From positions 62,001 to 126,000 of the forward strand of contig CATBDC010000003.1 in the NCBI GenBank assembly GCA_949502235.1: a stretch of 64,000 nucleotides of DNA. Direction: 5' to 3'. Positions 17,634-26,085 of this stretch are shown here, in pieces. The position numbers were made by a program, and so were the translations under genes. Source of the DNA: an uncultured Lachnospiraceae bacterium. Lineage in GTDB: Bacteria > Bacillota > Clostridia > Lachnospirales > Lachnospiraceae. A model generated the notes under the pieces. The model did no database searches, was not told where the DNA came from, and saw nothing but the letters and a program-made list of their open reading frames with translations. The stretch's first letter is position 1. Each line of letters opens with the position of its first letter.

Positions 17634-18430
17634 CTATCTGATGATACTTCCCTCTCTGATTTTTTTCATCCAGCGCATAACATGCTGCTTAAAGGTTTCG
17701 ACTGCCTCACTGGGACTGTCCCTCCCTTATTTGCCTTCACCATCTTATGGCACAGGCTGAAGCCGCTTGTTTCAAATGCAATATCCGGCTCAAAGCCTGC
17801 CGCCTGGCACCTGTCTGCAATCATATGATGAATTTTAAACTCCGTACTTTCAATGTAGAGGGGTTCTCCTCTTAAATCCTCAATTGTGGCAGATTCTTTC
17901 CTGCTTAATGGATGGGCTTCATTTACAAGAAGCTTTACCGGAAACATCTCAAGCTCTGTGATATCATACAGATTATCATCAAAATCTGCGATAGAAAAAG
18001 CCACATTTCCTTCTCTTTCCTGAAACAGCCGCTCCACCTGTCTGTCCGGATATTCCCGGTAATGAAACTCTATCTCTGGATGCTCTTTCTGAAATGCCCT
18101 GATACATTCCGGGGTCACGAGCCGCAGGATCCCATATGCTGAAAGCAGATCCACAATTCCTCTGCTGCGCTGCTCAATGTGCAGGATTTCATTGCGAAGC
18201 TTGCCGTAATCTGCCAGAATCTTATCCGCATATTTTTCAAGGCACTGCCCGCTTTCTGTCAGCCTGGTGCCCGCTTTTGTCCGTATAAGAAGCTGGCAGT
18301 CAAGCTCCTGCTCCAGATTTTTTACTATCTTACTTAAGCCCTGGGGAGTCATATAAAGAAGCTTTGATGCTTTCGTAAGACTGCTTTCCTTTGCGATAAC
18401 ACGAAAGGACATCAAATCATGTATATTCAT
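17634..18430 (-). pseudogene. LysR family regulator broken by internal deletion and frameshift
   Basis: The open frame from 18430 gives a normal LysR helix-turn-helix (SSLTKASKLLYMTPQGLSKIVKNLEQEL) and most of the effector domain up to SGFSLCHKMVKANKGG near residue 237, then runs out of frame and stops at 17666 (254 residues). A second frame at 17634-17711 encodes the expected LysR C-terminus (SEAVETFKQHVMRWMKKI). Between them about 40 expected residues are missing. The junction holds an 11-bp palindrome, GGGACTGTCCC (17712-17722). The product probably cannot respond normally to its ligand. Start and operon position (28 bases after the small gene at 18459) are intact. Confidence 0.75.
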
Positions 18431-18458
18431 AGCTCTCTCCTTTTCTTGCAGTATATAG

Positions 18459-18800
18459 TCAGCAATACTTTTTCAGGTCCTCTTCAAAATGCAGTACCTG
18501 TGTCTCAAGAGAGCCGGCAGCTTTTTCGGATAATCCGCCAATTAAGGCGGCAATATCACTTTTTATCTTTGCCGGATTATAGGGAACCTCCAGTGCAAAG
18601 TCACTGTAGGCGCGTATTTTTTGAAAATACAGATTCGTATCCGGTTCCTCCTGGCCGCTCCGGCACATTTTGTACATGACAGCGCAGTCCGTGGCGTCAG
18701 TATCAGTACATTCTTTGCATATCCATTTTCCAAGATAATAATAGGCACCCTCAATTTCATATAGGAAGCATGGTAAATTTAATAATTTTTCTGGCAGCAT
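18459..18800 (-). CDS. Small cysteine-containing protein of unknown function
   Basis: A 113-residue protein, MLPEKLLNLPCFLYEIEGAY..., that I do not recognise. It contains WICKECTDTDATDCAVMYKMC (four cysteines in about 20 residues), suggestive of a small metal or Fe-S site, then a helical C-terminus ending in Cys. Start 18800 is chosen because AAAAGGAG lies about 10 bases upstream; a longer in-frame start at 18899 sits in the family B hairpin. It precedes the broken LysR gene by 28 bases on the same strand. Confidence 0.5.
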   Translation of the reverse strand: MLPEKLLNLPCFLYEIEGAYYYLGKWICKECTDTDATDCAVMYKMCRSGQEEPDTNLYFQKIRAYSDFALEVPYNPAKIKSDIAALIGGLSEKAAGSLETQVLHFEEDLKKYC

Positions 18801-18871
18801 ATGGCAGACATCTCCTTTTTCCTTTCTATCTCTATAACAATAGCAGAGCCGGATATAAAATTCAAGATAAT

Positions 18872-18892
18872 ACTGTGAACGGAGTTCACAGT
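18872..18892. repeat. Small palindromic repeat (family B), compact copy
   Basis: ACTGTGAAC, loop GGA, GTTCACAGT: a perfect 9-bp stem. It lies between the minus-strand Cys-containing gene and the plus-strand DUF4397 gene, and matches the arms of the other family B copies. Confidence 0.7.
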
Positions 18893-18966
18893 AACGCATA
18901 TTATATAATATGCAGTAGTACAGGTATAGAAACTGTTACACATTGTTTAAGAAGGGAGAACATATA

Positions 18967-19839
18967 ATGCCAGATAATAACCAGAATAATAGCCAGAACA
19001 ATAATCAAAGCAGCAGTGACAGCATGCAGGAAGATATAATCTTCCTTCCGGAATCACCGGATACTCCGTCCTTTGGTCCGCCTCCGGGGACAGATGAGCC
19101 GGCTGCTCCCGGGGAGGATCCTTTCCGCCCTCTGCCTACGCCTTCGCTGCCAGGAGGTCCTGCATCAGGCGGCCGTCCGCCTATTTCTATTTATCCGATT
19201 CCCATTATTCCAAGGCCGGAGCCGGAGGTTCCGGAGCAGGGATACTGTACCATACGCTTTCTTCACGGGGCAGTGGGATACGATGCGCTTAATGTATATG
19301 TAGGGAACAAGCCTGTCGTAAACCGTCTGCAGTATGGAGAGGTTTCCTCTTATTTTATTGAGACGGATGACTTTAAAACCATTAACGTGACAGACGCGAG
19401 AACCCGCCGGATGCTTATTGCCAGTGAGACGTTTCTGTTCGAGGAGGGAGATGTATATACAATTGCATTTATAAACGGCCTGAACGGTCTTGCTATGTAC
19501 TTAATTCCAGATACGCCCTGCCGGAACCAGAGAGGGACGCGCTCCTGCGTGCGTGCAGTAAATCTCTCTTACAATGCCCCTGCGCTGGATGTTACAACCC
19601 AGGGAGGAGCGGTGCGTTTTGAGGATCTCCGCTTTAAGACAATTTCAGCATACAAAAAAGTACAGTCGGGACTCCAGGAATTTTATGCTTCGGAGACCTT
19701 AAGCGGTGCATTTGTATTTCAGATGGAACAGGAAATTACAGGGAGAAATATGTACACAGTTTATATTATCGGAGACGCCTACGGCGCCCCTGAGCTTACC
19801 GGTGTGTTTACGGAGGATTATTCTCTTCTGCTTGACTAA
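18967..19839 (+). CDS. DUF4397 domain protein with Asn/Gln- and Pro-rich N-terminus
   Basis: A 290-residue protein. Residues 1-20 are Asn/Gln/Ser-rich (PDNNQNNSQNNNQSSSD), about 25-95 are Pro/Gly-rich, and about 97-290 hold two DUF4397 beta-domains, each beginning like RFLHGAVGYDALNVYVG or RAVNLSYNAPALDV. No signal peptide or membrane helix is seen, so it is either intracellular or assembled on the spore; the low-complexity head resembles spore surface proteins, which is inference. AAGGGAG lies before the start at 18967. Convergent with the DUF4097 gene; the palindromic repeat at 19861 separates them. Confidence 0.75.
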   Translation: MPDNNQNNSQNNNQSSSDSMQEDIIFLPESPDTPSFGPPPGTDEPAAPGEDPFRPLPTPSLPGGPASGGRPPISIYPIPIIPRPEPEVPEQGYCTIRFLHGAVGYDALNVYVGNKPVVNRLQYGEVSSYFIETDDFKTINVTDARTRRMLIASETFLFEEGDVYTIAFINGLNGLAMYLIPDTPCRNQRGTRSCVRAVNLSYNAPALDVTTQGGAVRFEDLRFKTISAYKKVQSGLQEFYASETLSGAFVFQMEQEITGRNMYTVYIIGDAYGAPELTGVFTEDYSLLLD

Positions 19840-19860
19840 AAGAATGTCAAAGCATATGTC

Positions 19861-19923
19861 GGGGACAGGGTAAAATGCAATCTGGGACGTGTACTTTTTA
19901 ATTTTAACACGTCCCAGATTGTA
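19861..19923. repeat. Long palindromic repeat (family A), copy 2 with damaged right arm
   Basis: Left arm (19861-19892) has GGGGACAGGG and CTGGGACG boxes. The right arm pairs for 15 bases from 19909 and then diverges, so the outer GGGGACAGGG partner is lost. Loop and inner arms are the reverse complement of copy 1 (13621). It sits between convergent genes. Confidence 0.85.
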
Positions 19924-19933
19924 CATTCACAGT

Positions 19934-20767
19934 CTATGTTTCTGAATCTATGTTTATGTCGCCCATTTCACAGTAGACTTCTATCCTCTTCTTACCGTCT
20001 CCGTCTGACTCATAATGTATCTCGTCACTGTATTCATCCTCATGTTTCTCTGTTCCTCCTGCGCGGATACTGCCATATTCCGTGCACAAATCCAATGCAT
20101 ATTCCTTTTCATCTCCCGCTGCCGTCAGGTCAACATTCCCATATTCATTTTCTATCCTGGTTTCTGAAACTGCCAGACGGGAAACCGTAAGATTGCCTGA
20201 GTCCAGCGTCACTCTTAAGCTCCTGCCCTCTGCCGCCTTCATCTCAATGTCTCCGTATTCGTTTTCAAGCTCCATCCGTCCGGCTTTCAGGGTTCCAATA
20301 TCAAAGTCCCCAAATTCCGTCTTCATTGAAACTTTTGAAAGCGTTATATCCCGGGGGATCTCCACCCTCACAAAATAATGGGCGTCCGAAGAGTCTCTGC
20401 CAGATGTAAAAAAGTTAAAATTCACGATCCTGAAATAATCCCCTTCTATAAATGTAAATTTCCCGTTTTTAACTTTACAGACAGGCTTCTTAGAATCGCC
20501 GGCCAGACAGTATTCCACCGCAAATCTGTCAGAAACCACAAGCTCAACATCCGCATAGTCCACATCAAGCTCTATGGAGTCAAACTCCTCCAGAGCCATT
20601 TCTCCTTTTAAAGGTTCTGGGTATTCCTCATCCCCCGCCGCATGGAATCCCTGCCTGTCAATGGAAAATCCCGGTATTCCTCCCATAAATCTTCCTGCTG
20701 TCAAAAGGACGACTCCAGCTATGATACATATAAGTGATGCTTCCAGCCACATTTTCTTATTTTTCAT
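19934..20767 (-). CDS. DUF4097 family beta-strand repeat protein, membrane-anchored
   Basis: A 277-residue protein: one N-terminal helix (WLEASLICIIAGVVLLTAGRF), then a beta-helical adhesin-like DUF4097 domain with repeating TEFGDFDIG, NEYGDIEMKA, NEYGNVDLTA and TEYGSIRAGG turns, a motif periodicity of about 20 residues. It probably faces outside the cell. Start 20767 follows GGGAGG; it lies 11 bases inside the end of the DUF1700 gene, so translation is coupled. Third gene of PadR-DUF1700-DUF4097. Confidence 0.85.
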   Translation of the reverse strand: MKNKKMWLEASLICIIAGVVLLTAGRFMGGIPGFSIDRQGFHAAGDEEYPEPLKGEMALEEFDSIELDVDYADVELVVSDRFAVEYCLAGDSKKPVCKVKNGKFTFIEGDYFRIVNFNFFTSGRDSSDAHYFVRVEIPRDITLSKVSMKTEFGDFDIGTLKAGRMELENEYGDIEMKAAEGRSLRVTLDSGNLTVSRLAVSETRIENEYGNVDLTAAGDEKEYALDLCTEYGSIRAGGTEKHEDEYSDEIHYESDGDGKKRIEVYCEMGDINIDSET

Positions 20768-21347
20768 GATGTTTTCCTCCCTTCGCGATTCTTCCAAACA
20801 GACGGGTTATAGCATGAAGAAACCATTTACCAAATATATAGCTTCCCATTACCAGCAGGATACCTGTCCCGAGAAAAATCAATCCCATCCCCAGTGTAGC
20901 AACCCCGTCTGCAAATGAGGTAAAAAGCAAAACCACACTGCCCACAATGCATGGTACTGCACATACTGCTACAGAAAATGCAAACACAAAAATGCAGAAA
21001 ACAAATGTAACTGCCACAATGGCAAGAGCAAGTCCTACTGCTCCGAATGCCAGAACAAGCGGAAGCCCTATGGGCGCCGCAAATACTGCCAGTATCCCAA
21101 TCCATAATGCCAAAAAGCCTCTCTTTACATCCTTAGCCGGCTCCTTCGAATTCTCTACTGCAAGCTCCCTGATAATCTGGTCAGCCGCCAGCTCCGGCTC
21201 TCCTAGATCCTCAATTGCCTGCGCCTCATTTTCCTGGCCCGCATCCTCAAAATACTCCGTAAAATAAGAAACTGCCCTTTCATAGTCCTCCTTCGGGAGC
21301 CTCCGAAGTCTGTGCCCAAGCCTTTTCATGTATTCTTCCCTGGTCAT
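20757..21347 (-). CDS. DUF1700/HAAS-domain membrane protein
   Basis: A 196-residue protein. Residues 1-60 form the HAAS helical domain (MTREEYMKRLGHRLRRLPKEDYERAVSYFTEYFEDAG), followed by three or four membrane helices and a short basic tail. HAAS domains couple PadR-like regulators to membrane proteins in Firmicutes and are linked to envelope-stress or antimicrobial-peptide responses. Its start overlaps the padR stop by four bases (ATGA) and its end overlaps the DUF4097 start. Confidence 0.85.
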   Translation of the reverse strand: MTREEYMKRLGHRLRRLPKEDYERAVSYFTEYFEDAGQENEAQAIEDLGEPELAADQIIRELAVENSKEPAKDVKRGFLALWIGILAVFAAPIGLPLVLAFGAVGLALAIVAVTFVFCIFVFAFSVAVCAVPCIVGSVVLLFTSFADGVATLGMGLIFLGTGILLVMGSYIFGKWFLHAITRLFGRIAKGGKHHEK

Positions 21348-21664
21348 CTTTTTCTTCCCCCTTCTACAACAATCTCATCTACCGCATCTTTATAAGCGCT
21401 CCATTCTTCTCGCAGCATAAGATACTGTCTGTGCCCCTCTTCTGTGATCCTGTAATATCTCCGGTTCCTTCCCTGATAGGGCTGGTCATATACTGTCACA
21501 AAATTCTGCTCCTGAAGCCTCTTAAGAACTGGGTAAAGAGTAGAATCCTTTGTATTAGAAACCGTTTTAATAATCTGGCTTAACTGGTAGCCATAGGCAT
21601 CCTCCTTCTTAACGACAGAAAGAACAAGCAGATCAAACATGGGTGTATTCATCGGAAATATCAT
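21344..21664 (-). CDS. PadR family transcriptional regulator
   Basis: A 106-residue short PadR protein (PMFDLLVLSVVKKEDAYGYQLSQII; wing KRLQEQNFVTVYDQPYQGRNRRYYRITEEGH). It is the first gene of a tightly overlapping three-gene unit with DUF1700 and DUF4097. A perfect 13-bp inverted repeat lies between a consensus -35 and -10 just upstream, indicating autorepression. The effector is unknown; in related systems envelope-active compounds release it. Confidence 0.9.
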   Translation of the reverse strand: MIFPMNTPMFDLLVLSVVKKEDAYGYQLSQIIKTVSNTKDSTLYPVLKRLQEQNFVTVYDQPYQGRNRRYYRITEEGHRQYLMLREEWSAYKDAVDEIVVEGGRKR

Positions 21665-21693
21665 TTAACCACTTCCTTTCTTATGTTTTTAAT

Positions 21694-21728
21694 AAGCATA
21701 TTATATATCATATAATATGCTTTGTCAA
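21694..21728 (-). promoter_or_regulatory. padR promoter with embedded PadR operator
   Basis: Minus strand TTGACA (21723-21728), 17-base spacer, TATAAT (21700-21705), both consensus. AAGCATATTATAT (21694-21706) is repeated inverted at 21710-21722 with a 3-base gap, filling the spacer and covering the -10. This is a very good operator candidate for the PadR protein. Confidence 0.85.
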
Positions 21729-21753
21729 TCTATATATTCTAAAAATATATATA

Positions 21754-21800
21754 GGGTATGCGGGTGTTACTGTTTATTATTCACAATAACCTGCATACCC
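21754..21800 (-). terminator. Terminator-like hairpin downstream of the Ca2+-ATPase unit
   Basis: GGGTATGC (21754-21761) pairs with GCATACCC (21793-21800), with partly paired GTTA/TAAC inside (a degenerate family B core). On the minus strand it is followed by a T-rich tract, so it can end transcripts coming from the ATPase gene before the padR promoter. Confidence 0.6.
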
Positions 21801-21947
21801 CATTGCCCTCATTTTATCATCTTCGTATGCTTGTTTCAGCTCCTGCACTTCGTACTCCGGGACATGGAAGGAATTTGATTCTTTATTTTCTCTTGTGTTA
21901 CCAGTCCGGGAAACTGCTTTGTTTCTATATAAATCGCTGTTTGTCAT
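21777..21947 (-). CDS. Possible small protein, 56 residues, unrecognised
   Basis: An open frame beginning MTNSDLYRNKAVSRTGN and ending GYAGYCE, hydrophilic with a helical stretch (PEYEVQELKQAYEDDKMRAM). The ribosome site is weak (GAGG about 15 bases upstream). It follows the Ca2+-ATPase by about 80 bases and its stop lies inside the terminator hairpin. It may be a remnant of a longer gene. No homology is recognised; listed as tentative. Confidence 0.3.
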   Translation of the reverse strand: MTNSDLYRNKAVSRTGNTRENKESNSFHVPEYEVQELKQAYEDDKMRAMGYAGYCE

Positions 21948-22030
21948 AATTCACACACCACTGCCTCACTTCTATGGCGGATTTATTTGTCGTTTCCTAT
22001 AGAATATGCGGCAAACAGGTTTTCGTGACA

Positions 22031-24571
22031 TTAGCGGCTGCCAGCCCATTTCATTAGCTGTATCACCGGGAGGTTCAAAAATGACAGGCCATATACGATA
22101 GAAAGCTGTTTCATATCAAGGCTTACAACCTTAAACACACCCGCAAGCCCCGGAAGCGTAAGCACGCCGGTAACAAGTATAAGTCCTGCCAAAAAAGCAC
22201 CTATTAAATACACGTTATTAAATACCCTCTTTGTAAACACCTCCGGCTTTCGTGATTTACAGTTAAAGCCATGTACCAGTCTAGAAACACACAAAGTCCC
22301 GAATGCCATTGTGCTTGCAAGTAATGCATTGCCGCTCCTGTATCCGGACAAAAACGCTGCCATTGTCATGATCCCGATACTTAAACCCTCTGTTCCTATA
22401 CTAAGCAGGAAATCTTTTGTCAAAATGGACTCCTTTATAGACCTTGGCTTTTGATCCATCACTTCTTTTTTATGGGGCTCTAAGCCTAATGCAATTGCCG
22501 GAAGGCTGTCTGTCAGAAGATTTATAAACAACAGGTGCACCGGTGCAAAGGGCACTGGAAGTCCGGCGGCAGAAGCATACAATACCGAAAGAATTGCCCC
22601 GAAATTTCCTGACAGAAGAAATTGTATGGAATTTTTTATATTCTGATATATGTTTCTTCCGTTTTCCACTGCCTTTATAATGGTGGCAAAATTATCATCT
22701 GCCAGCACCATTGCAGCCGCATCCTTAGACACCTGTGTGCCGGTAATCCCCATTGCCACACCGATATCTGCCTGCTTAAGCGCCGGCGCGTCATTTACGC
22801 CGTCCCCTGTCATGGCAACAATATTTCCCCTATCCTGCCATGCCCGCACAATTCTGATTTTATGCTCTGGTGAAACTCTGGCATAAACAGATATTTGGGG
22901 AATAAATTCTCTAAGCTCTTCTTCTGTCATATTCTCGATCACCGCACCCTCGCAGGCCTCCTGTTCTTCCTTCAGGATTCCTATCCTCCGTGCAATCGCT
23001 GACGCAGTCACCTTATGATCGCCCGTAATCATAACCGGCTTGATTCCTGCCCGGATACATTCCCTGACTGCCGCCTCGGACTGCGTCCGGGGCGGATCCA
23101 TCATAGAAATAAGTCCAAGAAATGTAAGGTCCCTCTCGTCAGAGAGCTTCAATTCTTTCTCACCTTTAAGCTCCTTGTATGCAAACGCAAGGACCCGCAG
23201 CCCGCTTTCTGAAAATTCAGTATTTTGACGTTCAATTTTCTCTTTGTCCTCTATGCCGATTTCCCGGACGTGCTCCCCTGTTCTAATATAGCTTACACGG
23301 CTAAGAAGTACATCTGCAGCGCCCTTAACAACCATTACATAAGTATCCCCGAATAGATGCTCTGTGGACATTAGCTTCCTGTCGCTGTCAAAGGGAAGCT
23401 CCGATTTCCGGGGATATTTCCCGCGGACAAACCCAGCCTCCTCCCCAAGCCTGCTCCCAAGATTAATAAGTGCCGTTTCCGTTGGATCTCCGATCTCCCT
23501 GCCCTCTGTATTTGTTGAATCATTACATAATATACTGTAATATAAAAGGCGTTTCTGATTTCCTTCACTAGGGCAGATATCCTCTGCGCAGATCCTCTTT
23601 TCATCTACATAATAATCCTCCACCGTCATCCGGTTCTGTGTAAGAGTCCCTGTTTTGTCCGAACAGATGACTGACACGCTTCCAAGCCCTTCAACTGCCT
23701 GAAGCTTCCGGATAACCGCATGCTCTCTGGCCATTTTCTGTGTCCCAAAGGACAGGACAATCGTAACAATTGAGCTTAACGCCTCCGGGATTGCCGCAAC
23801 TGCCAAAGCTACTGCAAAAAGGAATGCATCTGCAATCTGTCCGCCTCTTAAAACATTTATTGCAAATAAAATACTGCAAAATATCAAAATAATAATAGAC
23901 AGCTTTTTACCAAACTCGTCTAAGCTTATCTGCAGAGGGGTCTTTTTTTCAGAAGTATTTTCAAGAAGTCCTGCAATTTTTCCCATCTCGGTTTTCATAC
24001 CGATTTCTGTTACCAGGAAGCTTCCCCGGCCATAGGTGACAAAGCTGCCCGAAAATACCCTGTTTATCTGATCACCCAGCGCCGCTCCTTCTGGTACTTC
24101 CTCCATAGATTTCTCCGCCGGCAGACTTTCGCCCGTAAGGGCGCTTTCATCTACTTTAAGGCTGGCCGCGCTAAGAAGTCTCCCGTCTGCCGGAATACAG
24201 TCGCCGGCCTCAATGGAAACCTCATCCCCAATCGTTACCTCTCTCGCCGGAATTTTGATGAGCTGCCCGTCACGAATGACCTTTGCTTCAGGAGCAGATA
24301 ATTGCTTTAAGCTGTTTAAGGACTGTTCTGCCTTTACTGTCTGCACTGTCCCCAAAACCGCATTAATGGTAATAACAATGAAAATAACTGCTGCGCTTTC
24401 CCCGTCTCCTAAGAGCCCTGACACTGCTGCTGCAATGATCAGAATCACCACAAGGAAATCCCGGAACTGCTCTAAAAAAATCCCGGGAATACTCTTTTTC
24501 CTGCCCTCTGCCAGTTCATTAAAGCCATATTTTTCCTGATTCTGTTTCACCTGTTCCTTTGTCAACATCAC
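22031..24571 (-). CDS. P-type Ca2+-transporting ATPase (type II)
   Basis: An 846-residue type II cation pump. Motifs: phosphorylation site SDKTGTLTQNRM, TGESLPAEK, KGAADVLLSR (nucleotide site), MITGDHKVTA and MTGDGVNDAPALKQADIGVAMG. Helix 4 VAAIPEALSSIV carries the PEAL form of the calcium-site PEGL motif, and helices 5-6 contain NLLTDSLPAIALGLEP. This pattern fits bacterial Ca2+ exporters of the SERCA/PMCA type; Mn2+ is also possible. It is transcribed alone; a good terminator for the preceding gene lies between it and the hemerythrin fusion gene. Confidence 0.9.
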   Translation of the reverse strand: MMLTKEQVKQNQEKYGFNELAEGRKKSIPGIFLEQFRDFLVVILIIAAAVSGLLGDGESAAVIFIVITINAVLGTVQTVKAEQSLNSLKQLSAPEAKVIRDGQLIKIPAREVTIGDEVSIEAGDCIPADGRLLSAASLKVDESALTGESLPAEKSMEEVPEGAALGDQINRVFSGSFVTYGRGSFLVTEIGMKTEMGKIAGLLENTSEKKTPLQISLDEFGKKLSIIILIFCSILFAINVLRGGQIADAFLFAVALAVAAIPEALSSIVTIVLSFGTQKMAREHAVIRKLQAVEGLGSVSVICSDKTGTLTQNRMTVEDYYVDEKRICAEDICPSEGNQKRLLYYSILCNDSTNTEGREIGDPTETALINLGSRLGEEAGFVRGKYPRKSELPFDSDRKLMSTEHLFGDTYVMVVKGAADVLLSRVSYIRTGEHVREIGIEDKEKIERQNTEFSESGLRVLAFAYKELKGEKELKLSDERDLTFLGLISMMDPPRTQSEAAVRECIRAGIKPVMITGDHKVTASAIARRIGILKEEQEACEGAVIENMTEEELREFIPQISVYARVSPEHKIRIVRAWQDRGNIVAMTGDGVNDAPALKQADIGVAMGITGTQVSKDAAAMVLADDNFATIIKAVENGRNIYQNIKNSIQFLLSGNFGAILSVLYASAAGLPVPFAPVHLLFINLLTDSLPAIALGLEPHKKEVMDQKPRSIKESILTKDFLLSIGTEGLSIGIMTMAAFLSGYRSGNALLASTMAFGTLCVSRLVHGFNCKSRKPEVFTKRVFNNVYLIGAFLAGLILVTGVLTLPGLAGVFKVVSLDMKQLSIVYGLSFLNLPVIQLMKWAGSR

Positions 24572-24654
24572 ATATCCTCTCTTTCCTGCAGTAACGTAAA
24601 ATCTCTTTTCTTTATCATTTCCACTAACTCATGAAAAAATAACCAGAAAAAAAG

Positions 24655-24693
24655 AGACTCCTACTGCATAAAATTATTATGCAATAAGAGTCT
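24655..24693 (-). terminator. Terminator after the hemerythrin-receiver gene
   Basis: AGACTC (24655-24660) and TGCATAA (24665-24671) pair with TTATGCA and GAGTCT (24688-24693). On the minus strand a T-rich run follows directly. Ends transcription of the gene at 24702-26048. Confidence 0.85.
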
Positions 24694-24701
24694 ATACATT
24701 T

Positions 24702-26048
24702 CTACGCATTTTGATTTTCAAAAAAAATATCTATCTTTCTTTTAATATCCTCTGGTTTTAATAATTTTGACAAATATCCTTCCGGCTTCAGGGATATTAC
24801 CTTTCTGACACTTTCCTGATCGGTCCGGCCTGTCAGGAAAATAACCGGAAGACCCGTAAATTCTGCCTCTGAGCGGATCATTTCCAATACCTGCCTTCCG
24901 TCACAAACAGGCATTTCATAATCCAGAAGAACCAGATCCGGCTTATCCAGAATAATTGACTGCAGCGCGGACATCCCTGACTGTGCCAGCGCAATCTCAT
25001 AATCTTCACAAAGAAGATTTTTCATGCCTTCCCTGATCGTCATGGAATCGTCCACCACAAGTATTTTATGCTTTTTGGGCTTCTCTCTTTTCTTAAGATA
25101 ATCTTCAATCTCACTCATAGCATTATCTGCTTCAATGGGAGTTCCCACTCCATTCTGAAGCAAATGCGGTGCAATCACGCAATATGCAAAATATCCTGCG
25201 CCGGTATCAAACAGCAGGCTGACCTGCATCTTCTCTCTTTCAAAAACCTCCCTGAACTGTTCATATGTCAGAAGGTTCTCTTCCCTAACCTCATAAAGCT
25301 CCGCGTCCGGCAGATGTTCTCTGACACGTTCAACAAACTGGCGGGCTGTGTATCTGGCTGCGTTAATCATCAGGCTGTCAAGCTTATCCGTCTTCATTCC
25401 CATAGCCTTTCCGACCGTGTTAATGAGCAGCTTCTCTTCAAATACTAAAATAATCTCAGACTTTTTCTCATCCTCATCTGACCCGTAAACGAGACGATAA
25501 TATACTCCTTTTCCAAATTTTTCCCCGCTGTAAGTCTCGCTGACCACCTGGGATTCCAGCTGGAACATATCATACACAAGCTGAAGGATTACTTTTTTCA
25601 TGGCCTTAAGTTCTTCATCCGGCAGAAGATCTACCCACTTACTCACATCCTCTCCTGTAATTGCCCTATCCTCTGTCAGCGTATGCCCTATCATCCATCC
25701 GGTACAGACCCCGATGAAATGTTCAACCGCGTCTGATGAATAATTGCTCCGTTCCAGCTCCTCCTCCAGTGACGGAAGCGTGTATTTACGGAAATTCTGA
25801 TGAAGATGACGATGTGTCTTAATCCCGGCATAATTGATAGACATCATATACTTTTCCTCATCCGCAAAATGCTTCATGGCATGCTCCTTAAAATATTTGA
25901 TTCCCTCCTGGCATGCCCACTGGCTCTTTTTTTCCTCATTCACAAATGCAAGAAGCTTTGTCATAATCTTAAACAGCCTCCTGTGCTCCTTGTCAATACT
26001 CTCCACTCCTATGCTGTATTCCTCTTTCCATTCCAGCCGGCTATCCAT
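24702..26048 (-). CDS. Bacteriohemerythrin - CheX-like - response receiver fusion
   Basis: A 448-residue three-domain protein. Residues 1-140 form a hemerythrin fold with the di-iron ligands (SIDKEHRRLF, HAMKHFADEEKYM, KTHRHLHQNF, GHTLTEDRAI), which would bind O2 or NO. Residues about 150-320 resemble a CheX/CheC phosphatase-like domain (DSLMINAARYTARQFVERV). Residues about 330-448 form a receiver with KILVVDDSMTIREG, phospho-acceptor VLLDYEMP, and LTGR. There is no DNA-binding or cyclase output, so it probably acts on a chemotaxis or kinase partner. The combination suggests oxygen or redox input gating a phosphorelay; the ordering of cause is inference. Confidence 0.85.
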   Translation of the reverse strand: MDSRLEWKEEYSIGVESIDKEHRRLFKIMTKLLAFVNEEKKSQWACQEGIKYFKEHAMKHFADEEKYMMSINYAGIKTHRHLHQNFRKYTLPSLEEELERSNYSSDAVEHFIGVCTGWMIGHTLTEDRAITGEDVSKWVDLLPDEELKAMKKVILQLVYDMFQLESQVVSETYSGEKFGKGVYYRLVYGSDEDEKKSEIILVFEEKLLINTVGKAMGMKTDKLDSLMINAARYTARQFVERVREHLPDAELYEVREENLLTYEQFREVFEREKMQVSLLFDTGAGYFAYCVIAPHLLQNGVGTPIEADNAMSEIEDYLKKREKPKKHKILVVDDSMTIREGMKNLLCEDYEIALAQSGMSALQSIILDKPDLVLLDYEMPVCDGRQVLEMIRSEAEFTGLPVIFLTGRTDQESVRKVISLKPEGYLSKLLKPEDIKRKIDIFFENQNA

Positions 26049-26085
26049 AAATAAATTCCTCCTTTGCCTGTCGTTTTTAGTATTT

